From Balneolaceae bacterium (GTDB lineage: Bacteria; Bacteroidota; Rhodothermia; Balneolales; Balneolaceae), in contig JAEPQH010000004.1 of the NCBI GenBank assembly GCA_017640605.1, positions 1 through 64,000 on the forward strand: a DNA stretch of 64,000 nucleotides, read 5' to 3'. Position 1 is the stretch's first letter. Each line of letters opens with the position of its first letter. A program made the translations under genes and the position numbers. Of the stretch, positions 44,636 through 54,185 are shown in pieces. The notes under the pieces are model-generated. The model searched no databases, was not told the DNA's origin, and was given only the letters and a program-made list of their open reading frames with translations.

Positions 44636-45262
44636 ATGCCATCACAAACAAAAATATCAAGATTTAGCCTAATGGGCTTGCTGTTAATTTCACTTACAGC
44701 TTGCTTTACTACCAATAATCAGAACTCTGAAATTGCTCTAGAGTTTGTAGAGGGTGAAGTTTTCATCCGATTAGAACGTGGCGTTTCCTATCAGGATTTA
44801 CTGGAACTTGCTGAGGATTTAGAGTTCGAAATTGACCGACCACTCGGCAATGGCTACGTCGTAAAAGTACCAAAAGACGCTGAACCACTTTGGATTACTC
44901 AGTTAAATTCCGTTCTGATAATCGACGAAGCCAGGTATAATGTTTTTGGCTACGATTACTCCATTTCTATTAACGAACCGGAACCAACTGTAGAAAACAA
45001 CGAGCTTACTATTACGGTTAACTACTCGGGTTGCGATGACGGACATACATTTAAACTAGAGCACCCACAAACTTTTTCTAATAACCTCAACATCTGGCTG
45101 TTTAAATCTACCCCGGATCAAGATTGCAACGCTTATTTCCAAAGCGAATACACATTCAGCATTCCTCGCCTTGTACAACTTGCTTCAAGAGTTATTATCG
45201 AAGATCCTTATGGAAACGAAGTTCAACTTTGGCCGGAAGTTGTACCCGAGGAAAGTGATTAA
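44636..45262 (+). CDS. Lipoprotein with prodomain-like N-terminal region
   Basis: The 208-residue protein has a signal ending in LISLTACF (lipobox). Residues ~35-85 (EGEVFIRLERGVSYQDLLELAEDLEFEIDRPLGNGYVVKVP) resemble the small inhibitor-like prodomain of subtilisin-type proteases, but no protease domain follows. The rest is beta-rich with two Cys. Its stop overlaps the stop of the convergent gene (shared TTAA at 45259-45262). Function unknown. Confidence 0.7.
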   Translation: MPSQTKISRFSLMGLLLISLTACFTTNNQNSEIALEFVEGEVFIRLERGVSYQDLLELAEDLEFEIDRPLGNGYVVKVPKDAEPLWITQLNSVLIIDEARYNVFGYDYSISINEPEPTVENNELTITVNYSGCDDGHTFKLEHPQTFSNNLNIWLFKSTPDQDCNAYFQSEYTFSIPRLVQLASRVIIEDPYGNEVQLWPEVVPEESD

Positions 45263-46317
45263 TCCAATCCTAAAATCTTACGATTAGTATCGGAGTCTAT
45301 ATTGCCCCCGGCAAAGTCATCAAATACTTTAGTTGTAGCTTCGATAATGTGCTGCTGAATGAAATCTGCTCCTTCTCGTGCTCCCTGCTCCGGGCTCTTA
45401 ATACAACATTCCCATTCCATAACAGCCCATACATCGCAACCATATTCCGTTAATTTTGTGAAGATAGTTTTAAAATCGATTTGTCCGTCTCCCGGCGACC
45501 GATACCGCCCGGCTCTATGTTTCCAAGTACCGTATCCGCCAAAAGCTCCTTTTTTTCCATTTGGGATAAACTCAGAATCTTTAACATGAAAAGCTTTTAT
45601 AAATTCATGGTAATGATCGATATACGTTATATAATCTAGCTGTTGGAGCACAAAATGACTGGGGTCATAAAGAATGTTCGCTCGTTTGTGATGACCTGTT
45701 GCTTCCAAAAAGCGTTCGAAGGTAACCCCGTCGTGTAAATCTTCACCGGGATGGATTTCGTAACACGCATCTACACCGTTCTCATCAAATACATCCAGAA
45801 TCGGGAGCCATCGTTTCGCTAATTCTTCAAACCCTTGATCTACAAGTCCATCGGGTTGCTGCGGCCATGGGTGAAAATATGGCCAGAGTAAGGATCCTGA
45901 AAACGTTGCATGGGCATTCAATCCGAGTCTGCGACTGGCAATTGCCGCTTTTTTCATCTGATCAACTGCCCATTCAGTTCGGGCTGTCGGAATATTTCTA
46001 ACCTCAACCGGCGCAAAATTATCGAACATCAAATCATAGGCAGGATGAACAGCCACCAGCTGCCCTTGTAAATGCGTAGAAAGTTCTGTGATTTCCAGAC
46101 CGTATCCTTCAATTTTCCCTTTTAGCTCATCGCAGTAGGCTTGGCTTTCCGCTGCTTTATCTAGGTCGATCAACCACTTATCCAGCGTGGGAATTTGAAT
46201 GCCTTTGTAGCCCAAATCCGCAGCCCACTTACACAAACCGTCCAATGAATTAAATGGCTCATTTTCATCAATAAACTGTGCTAGAAAAATTGCCGGTCCT
46301 TTAATCGTTTTCATCAT
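45259..46317 (-). CDS. Sugar phosphate isomerase/epimerase-like TIM barrel
   Basis: The 352-residue protein has the xylose-isomerase-like barrel. EIHPGEDL and NILYDPSHFV give the Glu, Asp and His metal ligands, followed by FHVKDSEF and WAVMEWEC. It is the third gene of an operon with the Gfo/Idh/MocA oxidoreductase (3 bp apart) and the MFS carrier, a typical set for oxidation and rearrangement of a sugar or inositol-like compound. The exact substrate is unknown. Confidence 0.92.
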   Translation of the reverse strand: MMKTIKGPAIFLAQFIDENEPFNSLDGLCKWAADLGYKGIQIPTLDKWLIDLDKAAESQAYCDELKGKIEGYGLEITELSTHLQGQLVAVHPAYDLMFDNFAPVEVRNIPTARTEWAVDQMKKAAIASRRLGLNAHATFSGSLLWPYFHPWPQQPDGLVDQGFEELAKRWLPILDVFDENGVDACYEIHPGEDLHDGVTFERFLEATGHHKRANILYDPSHFVLQQLDYITYIDHYHEFIKAFHVKDSEFIPNGKKGAFGGYGTWKHRAGRYRSPGDGQIDFKTIFTKLTEYGCDVWAVMEWECCIKSPEQGAREGADFIQQHIIEATTKVFDDFAGGNIDSDTNRKILGLD

Positions 46318-46320
46318 CTG

Positions 46321-47487
46321 TTAATCTGTTACGTTTACCCAAATATTTCCTTTTTCTGTGGATTCAATCACAGCCTCCACTAAACTCATTCCGTGCACAC
46401 CATCCTCAATGCCCGGATAGTCGTAAACATCCATATTGTGTGTTATTCCCGCATCGATGGCTCGTAAATGCATTGCAAAATTCTTGTAGATATTTGCAAA
46501 GGCTTCTAAATATCCTTCCGGGTGGCCGGCAGGAGTACGGGAATTTGCTTGTGCTGCTTCCGACACATACCCGGTTCCTGTTCGGTAAATTTCATCTGGA
46601 GCATCATTCCATTTTACTAACAAGGTATTCGGATCACGCTGTGTCCACTCAAGGCCGCCTTTCTCGCCATAAACCCGTACCCGAATTGCATTTTCTTCGC
46701 CTGCAGATACTTGTGAAACTGTTAATACACCCGGAACTCCGCCCTCAAACTCCATAAAAGCGCTGGCGTCATCATCCAATAAGCGTCCGGGTACAATCTT
46801 TTTAACCATTGAAAGTACTTTAGTGATTTGCAATCCGGACACATACTCTCCCATATTAGCAGCATGAGTACCAATATCGCCATAGGCACCGCTTTTTCCT
46901 GATTTTGATGGATCGGTACGCCAAGACGCCTGCTTTTGATCAGAATCTTCAATTTTCTCAGCCAACCAACCTTGGGGATACTCCATCATCACTTTTCGGA
47001 TAGCTCCAAATTTGCCGCTTTTAACCAATTGTCGGGCTTCTTTAATCATCGGGTAACCGGTATATGTATGCGTAAGCGCTAATGGTAATCCTGTTTCATT
47101 TACTTTGTTTCGGATCGCATACGCCTCTTCCATATTAAAGCAGAGAGGTTTATCGATTATTACCGGAAATCCGTGCTCCAGTGCTAACAATGCCGGCTCT
47201 GCATGTACATGATTTGGGGTTACGATGGAAACAAAATCCATGCGTTGGCTTTCGGGCAAACCGGCTTCCGTTTCGATCATTTGCTTGAAAGAGTCATATA
47301 CACGACTTTCATCCAAAAACAGTTCTTTACCTGTTTGTTTAGAGGTTGCAGGATCTCTACTAAAAGCTCCGCATACTAATTCAATTTGTCCATCCAGATT
47401 GGCTGCAAGACGATGCACTGCTCCGATAAAAGCGCCAACACCGCCACCAATCATTCCCATTCTAAGTTTTCTATTTGTTAGGCTCAT
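46321..47487 (-). CDS. Gfo/Idh/MocA family oxidoreductase
   Basis: The 388-residue protein starts LRMGMIGGGVGAFIGAVHRLAA, an NAD(P)-binding loop, and contains VSIVTPNHVHAEPALLALEHGFPVIIDKPL, the family signature with the EKP-type Lys in DKPL. The C-terminal domain ends with the usual glutamate-rich stretch. It overlaps the stop of the MFS gene by four bases (ATGA). It should oxidise the sugar or polyol brought in by that carrier. Confidence 0.96.
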   Translation of the reverse strand: MSLTNRKLRMGMIGGGVGAFIGAVHRLAANLDGQIELVCGAFSRDPATSKQTGKELFLDESRVYDSFKQMIETEAGLPESQRMDFVSIVTPNHVHAEPALLALEHGFPVIIDKPLCFNMEEAYAIRNKVNETGLPLALTHTYTGYPMIKEARQLVKSGKFGAIRKVMMEYPQGWLAEKIEDSDQKQASWRTDPSKSGKSGAYGDIGTHAANMGEYVSGLQITKVLSMVKKIVPGRLLDDDASAFMEFEGGVPGVLTVSQVSAGEENAIRVRVYGEKGGLEWTQRDPNTLLVKWNDAPDEIYRTGTGYVSEAAQANSRTPAGHPEGYLEAFANIYKNFAMHLRAIDAGITHNMDVYDYPGIEDGVHGMSLVEAVIESTEKGNIWVNVTD

Positions 47488-48788
47488 TCTACTACAGGAC
47501 TTAAATCTGATTCTTTTTCTAGGTTATCGTCGGCTTCTTTATCCCAAAAAGTGAGAAAGAAAAGTGCTGCAACGCCTAAAGCGAGGATTCCGGGCATCAC
47601 CCAAAACGATTGTGCACCGCTTAGCCAACCTTCGCTGGTTGAACCATCTAGTGCAATACTGTCGCCCCACCAACCCAGCACGTAATTACCAATTAGCATC
47701 CCAGCGCCGTAGGTTAGCAAATTAAAAAACCCTTGAGCACTGGCTCTCAAATTTTTTGGAGCTTTCTTATCCACATAAAGCTGACCGGTTACGAAGAAGA
47801 AATCGTAACACACGCCATGTAATGCAATACCTAGAATAACTAAGGCTGTTGAACTTGGGAAAAATCCGAACAAGAAATAACGGGCCGTCCACGCAAGCAT
47901 ACCTACTAGTAACATCCATTTTACTCCTAAACGGTATAAGAAAAATGGGATGGCAAGCATGAACAATACTTCGCTCATCTGCCCGATTGCCATAAAGGAT
48001 GGCGATTGTGCCCCAAAAGCAACTGCTGCGATAAAGTCGTTGGTACGAGCGTAGTAAAAGGCTAATGGAATACTGATCGCAAAACAGCAGAACGAAAAGA
48101 CTGCGAAATTTCTATCGGTTAGTAACTTAACAGCATCTAACCCTAAAGCTTGTTTTAAATCGAATTTTTCACCTTTTGCCGATGGAGGCGTTTCGGGTAA
48201 AGTGAAGCTATACAAACCATAAATCACCGAAATTACCGCGCTTACTTTTAGCGGTATATCTGTAGATTGAATGTTACTCTCTACGCCGGTTATCCATCCA
48301 AGTAGTGGAATTTCGAAAAAACCAAGCACCGTTTGAGCTACAATAAAACCAGCTACAATCCAACCAATGGTTCCCCAAACTCTGATTTTCGGAAACTCTG
48401 ATCCCGGATCTGTGATATTTGCAAAAGCGATGGCGTTTACGAGTGCCAATGTGGGCATGTATAACATAAAGTAGGCCAACATAATCCAAATAAATAAGCC
48501 CGGTTCTGTAATAGTAGAAGCATACCATAACAACGCAGCCCCTAATAAATGAGATATCGCGTTTACTTTTTCGGCATTAAAAAAACGATCAGCCAATAAT
48601 CCAACAAACACCGGAGCCAGTAATCCAGCCCAGTTGTGAGTGGCATATGCCGACCCAATAATTGTATTTAAGCCTTCTTCTCCACTAAAAATTTCGAGCA
48701 GATAGGCACCCATTGTTACAAAAAACGCCCCCCAAATGAAGAACTGAAGGAACATCATCAAACTTAGGCGTGCATTAATATTTTTCAT
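47484..48788 (-). CDS. MFS transporter, nucleoside-proton symporter (NupG-like) family
   Basis: The 434-residue protein has about twelve membrane segments. The N-terminal MFLQFFIWGAFFVTMGAYL, the VFVGLLADRFF loop and KIRVWGTIGWIVAGFI match the NUC_H_symport group (NupG/XapB). Bacteroidota use this group for sugar and related uptake as well as nucleosides; with its operon partners, a sugar or polyol is more likely here. First gene of the three-gene operon. Confidence 0.92.
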   Translation of the reverse strand: MKNINARLSLMMFLQFFIWGAFFVTMGAYLLEIFSGEEGLNTIIGSAYATHNWAGLLAPVFVGLLADRFFNAEKVNAISHLLGAALLWYASTITEPGLFIWIMLAYFMLYMPTLALVNAIAFANITDPGSEFPKIRVWGTIGWIVAGFIVAQTVLGFFEIPLLGWITGVESNIQSTDIPLKVSAVISVIYGLYSFTLPETPPSAKGEKFDLKQALGLDAVKLLTDRNFAVFSFCCFAISIPLAFYYARTNDFIAAVAFGAQSPSFMAIGQMSEVLFMLAIPFFLYRLGVKWMLLVGMLAWTARYFLFGFFPSSTALVILGIALHGVCYDFFFVTGQLYVDKKAPKNLRASAQGFFNLLTYGAGMLIGNYVLGWWGDSIALDGSTSEGWLSGAQSFWVMPGILALGVAALFFLTFWDKEADDNLEKESDLSPVVE

Positions 48789-49087
48789 TGAATTTGATTA
48801 GTTAGTATCCGGATCACTTGGTCGGAAAATCTAAAGCATATCTCGCCATTTCCAAAAAAAAAGGAAGGGCTTCCAAAAAGTTTAACAGTCGGTATAATTA
48901 TCTAGTCTTTTTTCGACTTTAACTCGTCAAATTCCCACTGTTCGTTTATGTTTAACTTTATTTTCGGACATTAAACCTAATGATCTACTTGAAGTTGAAA
49001 GCTCAATCTTGACATGAGAACTTACAATTGAAAGTATTTCGCGAACTAGTTATTAATGTTTTCCACAAAAATCGGGGTAACCATTGT
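48789..49087. other. Divergent gap without recognised features
   Basis: This 299-bp gap holds the promoters of the MFS operon and the 49088 gene. A TTGACA at 49010 is followed by TACAAT after only eight bases, so it is not counted as a promoter. I see no frame or RNA gene. Confidence 0.5.
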
Positions 49088-49564
49088 ATGTATCGATTGG
49101 CATTTATTTTAGCACTATACTTTTTAAATGTTGTGAATTGCGGCATTGATAAATCCCAAGAAATTGTACAAAATACGCCACCTGAATACCTGACCGGCAC
49201 TTTCGAAGATGATTATGAAATACAGTATTTAGTAAACGACTCCCTTTTTATTCTCCTGCCTGCTGATGTGTATCATATAAAAAAGTGGAACCTGAAGGAT
49301 CAGTATATAATTGCTCAAAATGATTCAATGAATGCCTATGATCCGGGAGCGTGGACTCGCATCGATTGGATCAACCTGGAAAACATGGAACCATTCGAAT
49401 GGGCATTTTGCCTTGGTATATACAATGCCGGAAGTGCTCAAGCTGCTGAAGCATTTACAGAAACAAATCCGCAAACTCCCCGCACAGGCTGTAACGGCTT
49501 TCCTTTTTCCCGAATGAAAAAGATAACTGAGGCGCAATCTGATAAAAACAACTACTCCAACTAA
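49088..49564 (+). CDS. Hypothetical lipoprotein
   Basis: Function not recognised. The 158-residue protein starts MYRLAFILALYFLNVVNCGID, where NVVNC is a lipobox. It has several aromatic and acidic residues and two further Cys near FEWAFCLGIYNAG and TGCNGFPFSR. An upstream TTG at 49028 is in frame but gives no better signal. It ends 10 bp before the DUF2461 gene. Confidence 0.65.
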   Translation: MYRLAFILALYFLNVVNCGIDKSQEIVQNTPPEYLTGTFEDDYEIQYLVNDSLFILLPADVYHIKKWNLKDQYIIAQNDSMNAYDPGAWTRIDWINLENMEPFEWAFCLGIYNAGSAQAAEAFTETNPQTPRTGCNGFPFSRMKKITEAQSDKNNYSN

Positions 49565-49574
49565 AACTATTACT

Positions 49575-50243
49575 ATGCTTGAAGCTTCAACTTTCGATTT
49601 CTTATCCGACTTAAAAAAGAACAACAATCGAGATTGGTTTATCGAACATAAAAATCGTTATCAGGATGCACATCAAAACGTGATCGCATTTATGGATGCG
49701 CTGATCACAGAAATGAAGAAAGTGGATAACATTGAAAACGAATCGGGGAAAAAATCGATGTTTCGAATCTATCGAGATGTTCGTTTTAGTAAAGATAAAT
49801 CGCCTTACAAAACAGCACTACCAGGTAGTTTAAAACGAGCTACACAATGGCTGCGCGGGGGATATTATATACACATTGAACCGGATAACGTATTTCTGGG
49901 AGTAGGGTTTTGGAATCCAAACCCATCAGACCTTAAACTAATTCGGGATGAGATTGCCCATGATGCTCAGCCTTTACGAAACATCTTAAACGATTCGACT
50001 TTCAGCAAAACTTGGGGCGCATTAAAGGGCGATCAGGTGAAAACAGCTCCCAAAGGGTTTGCGAAAGATCACCCTGCAATCGATTTACTTCGTTTTAAGG
50101 CTTTTACTTTTATGAAACCATTTACAGATTCAGAAGCTCAATCGGATGATTTTTTATACGAGGTTGTAAGGGCATTCTTAGAGGTGCGCCCGTTTCTTGA
50201 TTATATGAGCGAAGTACTTACACGCCCACTTGATGAAACCTGA
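49575..50243 (+). CDS. DUF2461 family protein
   Basis: The 222-residue protein starts with FDFLSDLKKNNNRDWFIEHKNRY, the signature of the TIGR02453/DUF2461 family; MFRIYRDVRFSKDKSPYKT is also characteristic. No function is established for the family. It is followed without a gap by other small frames on the same strand, so a shared transcript is likely. Confidence 0.93.
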   Translation: MLEASTFDFLSDLKKNNNRDWFIEHKNRYQDAHQNVIAFMDALITEMKKVDNIENESGKKSMFRIYRDVRFSKDKSPYKTALPGSLKRATQWLRGGYYIHIEPDNVFLGVGFWNPNPSDLKLIRDEIAHDAQPLRNILNDSTFSKTWGALKGDQVKTAPKGFAKDHPAIDLLRFKAFTFMKPFTDSEAQSDDFLYEVVRAFLEVRPFLDYMSEVLTRPLDET

Positions 50244-50333
50244 TTGATCAGCAAAACGGCCTTAACGAGGCTAATTTGGAACAATTTGCCGAAAAATGAC
50301 TTACTAATGATGTATCAATTAAAAAAAACAATT

Positions 50334-50531
50334 ATGAAACGCACTATTGGAAGCATATTAGCCGGCGGCGGACTACTCGGTCTCATTTATTTTGGATATC
50401 AATATTTCCAGAATTCAGAATCTTTTGAAGCATTTGGAGCCGATGTTGCTGTTAGTACCGGCAATATTACCCCGGTAATCATCTCGGGAGTTGTTTTAGT
50501 TGTAGGCTTAGTAGTAGCGCGGATTAAATAG
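50334..50531 (+). CDS. Small two-helix membrane protein (DUF3185-like)
   Basis: The 65-residue protein has membrane segments IGSILAGGGLLGLIYFGY and PVIISGVVLVVGLVVAR around a short acidic loop, as in DUF3185 proteins. The ATG at 50334 is chosen; upstream start codons in the frame give a soluble leader without support. It lies before another small membrane gene. Confidence 0.65.
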   Translation: MKRTIGSILAGGGLLGLIYFGYQYFQNSESFEAFGADVAVSTGNITPVIISGVVLVVGLVVARIK

Positions 50532-50543
50532 TTAGGAGATTTC

Positions 50544-50711
50544 ATGTTACGTTGGAGCATTTCTTTTTTAGTAATAGCCATACTTGCAGCCATTTTTGGT
50601 TTCGGCGGAATTGCCGGAGCTGCTGTTGATATCGCTAAAATTCTTTTCTTTGTATTTGTATCTCTGTTCGTATTATCACTTATTCTTGGAAACAACCCTT
50701 CCACAGAGTAA
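50544..50711 (+). CDS. DUF1328 small membrane protein (YtjA-like)
   Basis: The frame is 55 residues, starting [29 protein letters not shown] and continuing with a second membrane segment, the pattern of DUF1328/YtjA. AGGAG stands 7 bp before the ATG, a good ribosome site. It starts 12 bp after the previous gene ends and is followed after 9 bp by the synthase gene. Function unknown. Confidence 0.85.
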   Translation: MLRWSISFLVIAILAAIFGFGGIAGAAVDIAKILFFVFVSLFVLSLILGNNPSTE

Positions 50712-50720
50712 ACCCAATAC

Positions 50721-51863
50721 GTGCATACAATATCCCTTTTAGAACAAACAGTAGGCATACCTTTCACTCATGATAATACTGTTGAGGTGCTGAAGAACGG
50801 GGATGAGATTTTTCCGGCAATGTTAACGGCCATCGAAAATGCCACACAAAGTGTTGACTTCTTAACCTTTGTGTATTGGGAAGGATATATCGCTGATAAG
50901 TTCGCAGAAGCCTTATCCGAAAAAGCCTCGCAGGGAATACAAGTTCGTGTATTATTGGATGCATTCGGTGCATTGCCAATGAATAAAGCTCTGCTTGATA
51001 AAATGAAAAAGGCGGGAGCGCACGTTATTTGGTTTCGCCCGTTGGCGCGATGGAAAATTTGGAAATCAGACAATAGAACACATCGCAAGATTTTAATTTG
51101 CGACGATCAAATAGCGTTTACCGGTGGCGTAGGGATTGCTCAGGAATGGGAAGGTGATGCCCGTAATCCAAACGAGTGGCGCGAAACACATTTTAAGTTA
51201 AAAGGATCAGCCGTTCGGGGTATTAAATCTGCTTTTGTAGAAAATTGGATTGAGGCGACCGATACACTTAATCACGATCTGTTTAAATCTGACGATCATC
51301 CATCCTCGGGTACAACCAGCGTACAAGTACTGCGAACTTCAGCATCAGTGCGCTGGAGTGATATTGTATTGTTATATCAAACGTTGTTATCGAGTGCGAG
51401 CAAGAAAATTCATATTTGCACAGCATACTTCAATCCTGATGATGCCCTCGTAGAAATTCTTTGCCGTAAAGCGAATGAAGGAGTGGATGTTAAGATTATT
51501 CTGCCGGGTTCTCATACCGATAAACGGGTTTCCAAGATTGCCGCCGAGGATATTTTTGAACCCCTTCTCGCATCAGATATTGAGCTCTATTACTATCAGA
51601 AAACAATGATGCACGCCAAAATTCTGCTGGTAGATGATGAGGTTTCCTGTTTTGGCAGTGCAAACTTCAATCATCGGTCGATGCTTAAAGATGATGAAAT
51701 TAATTTAGTAGCCATTGATAAAGCATTGAATACAGAACTAGATGCACATTTTGAGGAAGATCTATCAAATTCCGAACGTGTAACTCGACAACGCTGGAAA
51801 CGACGGTCGTTAACCCGAAGAATGTATGAATCAGCAATCCGATTGATAAAGCAGGAAATCTGA
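50721..51863 (+). CDS. Phospholipase-D-family phosphatidyltransferase (cardiolipin synthase-like)
   Basis: The 380-residue protein has two HKD-type motifs: THRKILICDDQIAFTGG near 116 and MHAKILLVDDEVSCFGSANFNHRS near 300, giving the two His of the active site. This arrangement is that of cardiolipin synthase, which joins phosphatidylglycerol units, though related enzymes use other alcohols. The GTG start is 9 bp after the DUF1328 stop. No N-terminal membrane segments are seen, unlike many cardiolipin synthases, so membrane contact must be peripheral. Confidence 0.9.
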   Translation: MHTISLLEQTVGIPFTHDNTVEVLKNGDEIFPAMLTAIENATQSVDFLTFVYWEGYIADKFAEALSEKASQGIQVRVLLDAFGALPMNKALLDKMKKAGAHVIWFRPLARWKIWKSDNRTHRKILICDDQIAFTGGVGIAQEWEGDARNPNEWRETHFKLKGSAVRGIKSAFVENWIEATDTLNHDLFKSDDHPSSGTTSVQVLRTSASVRWSDIVLLYQTLLSSASKKIHICTAYFNPDDALVEILCRKANEGVDVKIILPGSHTDKRVSKIAAEDIFEPLLASDIELYYYQKTMMHAKILLVDDEVSCFGSANFNHRSMLKDDEINLVAIDKALNTELDAHFEEDLSNSERVTRQRWKRRSLTRRMYESAIRLIKQEI

Positions 51864-52229
51864 TTATTCAGTCAAACCCGTACCAAAGGTAAGTTGATTT
51901 CCTTCGGGATCAACGATATCAAAATCACGCATGTGATAATCACGATCTTCCGGTATTGAAATCAGTCTTACTCCACGCTTTACTACCTCGGTGTACATTG
52001 CATCTACATCTTTACAAAACACATAAAGTTGTCGGGCTTGTATAGTTTCATTTCCTGATCTAATAAAATGTATAGAGATCTTATGTTCTCGGTTCGTTAC
52101 CACGTAATCGGTGGGGTCACCCCAACGGAAGGTAATTTCAAATCCAAGTTTCTCTTTATACCAGGTGGCTAATTGCTCAGGGTCAACTGCGGGAAAAATG
52201 GCTGCAAAGTGTGAGATGTTCGCGCTCAT
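51864..52229 (-). CDS. VOC-family protein (glyoxalase/bleomycin-resistance fold)
   Basis: The 121-residue protein has paired beta-alpha-beta units. Possible metal ligands are His7 and the C-terminal DPEGNQLTFG region. Which substrate it binds cannot be said. It overlaps the SDR gene by four bases and is the second gene of the pair; its stop abuts that of the convergent synthase gene. Confidence 0.87.
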   Translation of the reverse strand: MSANISHFAAIFPAVDPEQLATWYKEKLGFEITFRWGDPTDYVVTNREHKISIHFIRSGNETIQARQLYVFCKDVDAMYTEVVKRGVRLISIPEDRDYHMRDFDIVDPEGNQLTFGTGLTE

Positions 52230-53080
52230 AGCAAAGATTGTTGATTTAATCCGGTAAGTTCTTCACTAATCTCCCATAATTTTCTCGCTGCTGCTGGATC
52301 CATAGCTTGTTTTCGTGGGGTTTTAACTTTGCAATCAGCAAAATATGCGCCGTTTACTTCTTCCACCTCGGGGGATGTAGCAAGATAGATTGTAGTTTGA
52401 GCTCCTTCTTTTTCGGATTTCATAAAAGGTTGCCCCATCCACCAAAACAGTTTAAACATAGGGCGTAATCCGGCACTAAAATTGGTTTTTACCACGCCCG
52501 GGTGTAGGCAATTGGCTGTTACAACGGTGCCTTTTAATCGTTCAGCCAACTCAATAGTAAACAAGATATTGAACAGCTTAGAATTGCCGTAAGCTTGCCA
52601 TGCTTTAAAATTGTCTTTCTGCTGTAAATCTTCAGGATCAAAGGTTCCATTTCGATGAGCTTCAGAGGCTACATTAATAATCCGGGCTGATCCTGAATTT
52701 AAAATGGTTGGCAGCAATAAATTGGTAAACAAAAAATAGCCCAAATGATTTACTGCAAAAGTGCTTTCAAATCCATCCACTGTTTCTTGATATTCGCTGG
52801 CAATAAAACCATGGTTATTTATCAGAATATCAATTTTTTCGTATTTGTTGATGATCTCATCGGCTGCTTTTCGAATTTCATCCTGACTCGAAAAATCACA
52901 CAAAACGATATCAATGCCTGCGCTTGGTGTGTCCTGCTGAATGGCTTGTTTTGCTTCAATGGCTTTGTCTTCATTTCTGCACACCATCACAATAAATGCT
53001 CCTTGCCGTGCAAGTTCTTTAGCAGTTTCGAATCCGATCCCGGAATTAGCTCCTGTAATTATGCATAGTTTGTTTGTCAT
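52226..53080 (-). CDS. Short-chain dehydrogenase/reductase
   Basis: The 284-residue SDR has TGANSGIGFETAKELA at the start (NAD(P) binding), NNHGF after the fourth strand, and YGNSKLFNI with the catalytic Tyr and Lys. The pattern resembles retinol-dehydrogenase-like SDRs. A 4-bp overlap links it to the VOC gene. Confidence 0.94.
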   Translation of the reverse strand: MTNKLCIITGANSGIGFETAKELARQGAFIVMVCRNEDKAIEAKQAIQQDTPSAGIDIVLCDFSSQDEIRKAADEIINKYEKIDILINNHGFIASEYQETVDGFESTFAVNHLGYFLFTNLLLPTILNSGSARIINVASEAHRNGTFDPEDLQQKDNFKAWQAYGNSKLFNILFTIELAERLKGTVVTANCLHPGVVKTNFSAGLRPMFKLFWWMGQPFMKSEKEGAQTTIYLATSPEVEEVNGAYFADCKVKTPRKQAMDPAAARKLWEISEELTGLNQQSLL

Positions 53081-53163
53081 GGCAGAATGATGGCATTGTG
53101 TTTGCTGTTAATCTATGGTTGAAACAATCGATTTCAAATTCCCATTTCGTAGAATAGAACACA

Positions 53164-53535
53164 ATGATTCAGCAATATTTAAATTCAATTGAAAAATTTA
53201 TCGTCGTGGGCGATCGGGTACTCATAAAACCACGCGATCTTGAAACGCATACTCGCAGCGGGCTGGTACTACCTGCCTCGGTAAAAGAAAAAGAAGAAAT
53301 CCAAAGTGGATACATTTTAAAAACTGGTCCCGGTTACCCGATCCCAAATATGGAAGTAGAAGAAGCTTGGAAAGGAACCGAAGACACCAAATATATTGGG
53401 ATGCAAGCGACCGAAGGTGATTTAGCTATATTTCTAAAAAGCAGAGCGCACGAAATTAAGTTCGAAAACGAAACCTATTTAATTGTACCGCATTCGGCTA
53501 TTTTGTTGTTAATCAGAGATGAGTTGGACGGGTAA
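53164..53535 (+). CDS. GroES-like co-chaperonin family protein
   Basis: The 123-residue protein has the GroES beta-barrel pattern: DRVLIKPRDLETHTRSGLVLPASVKEKEE (mobile loop region) and the end FENETYLIVPHSAILLLIRD. It is longer than GroES (about 97 residues) because of a middle insertion (NMEVEEAWKGTEDTKYIG). No groEL is next to it. It may be a second, specialised chaperone cap. It shares one base with the next gene. Confidence 0.85.
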   Translation: MIQQYLNSIEKFIVVGDRVLIKPRDLETHTRSGLVLPASVKEKEEIQSGYILKTGPGYPIPNMEVEEAWKGTEDTKYIGMQATEGDLAIFLKSRAHEIKFENETYLIVPHSAILLLIRDELDG

Positions 53536-54170
53536 TGGCGCAGACTGAAACCATTACCATCGATCCAAAATTAAAAAAACATTCCCCTTTCGAAGATTTT
53601 CAGGCACTACTGATTGGCTCATTGCTAGTGGCTTTTGGAATCGCCATTTTTACGGAGCTGAAATTTCTTACCGGTGGAACAGCCGGTTTTGCCTTCCTGA
53701 TTTCGTACTACACCGACTTCAGTTTTGGACAGGTCTTTTTTGTTCTGAATCTACCATTTTATGCGCTTGCTATCTGGCGATTGGGTATTCCTTTCACACT
53801 TAAAACTTTCACTGCGGTTTTTCTACTTTCAGCATTTACCGAGCTCATTCCACGCGTTTTTGAGTTTGGAGCCATCGCTCCTTGGTTTGGTGCCGTTTTT
53901 GGCGGATTAACCATTGGTACCGGTGTTTTGATGCTTTTTCGGCATAAAGCCAGCCTGGGTGGGGTTAACATCGTTTCGTTGTACTTACAAAAATATCACA
54001 ATGTAAACGCTGGCCGTTTTCAAATGGTTGTGGATGTGGCCATAATAGTTTGTGCATTTTTTGTTGTTGATTTCTGGTCGGTGGTGTATTCTGTACTCGC
54101 GGCAATTTGCATGAATCTGCTTTTGGCTATAAACTTTGTGAAGGGCCGCTATCTGGGTTCACTCGATTAA
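53535..54170 (+). CDS. YitT-family membrane protein
   Basis: The 211-residue protein has five or six membrane segments and the FLTGGTAGFAFLISY and LFRHKASLGGVNIVSLY loops, which are typical of the YitT/DUF161 family. Function is not established. It overlaps the GroES-like gene by one base and may be co-translated. Confidence 0.87.
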   Translation: MAQTETITIDPKLKKHSPFEDFQALLIGSLLVAFGIAIFTELKFLTGGTAGFAFLISYYTDFSFGQVFFVLNLPFYALAIWRLGIPFTLKTFTAVFLLSAFTELIPRVFEFGAIAPWFGAVFGGLTIGTGVLMLFRHKASLGGVNIVSLYLQKYHNVNAGRFQMVVDVAIIVCAFFVVDFWSVVYSVLAAICMNLLLAINFVKGRYLGSLD

Positions 54171-54185
54171 CTAATACTCTTATTT

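Noticed and set aside
49010-49030. TTGACA with TACAAT close by
   Set aside because: The spacing of eight bases is too short for a sigma-70 promoter and the organism appears to use TAnnTTTG.
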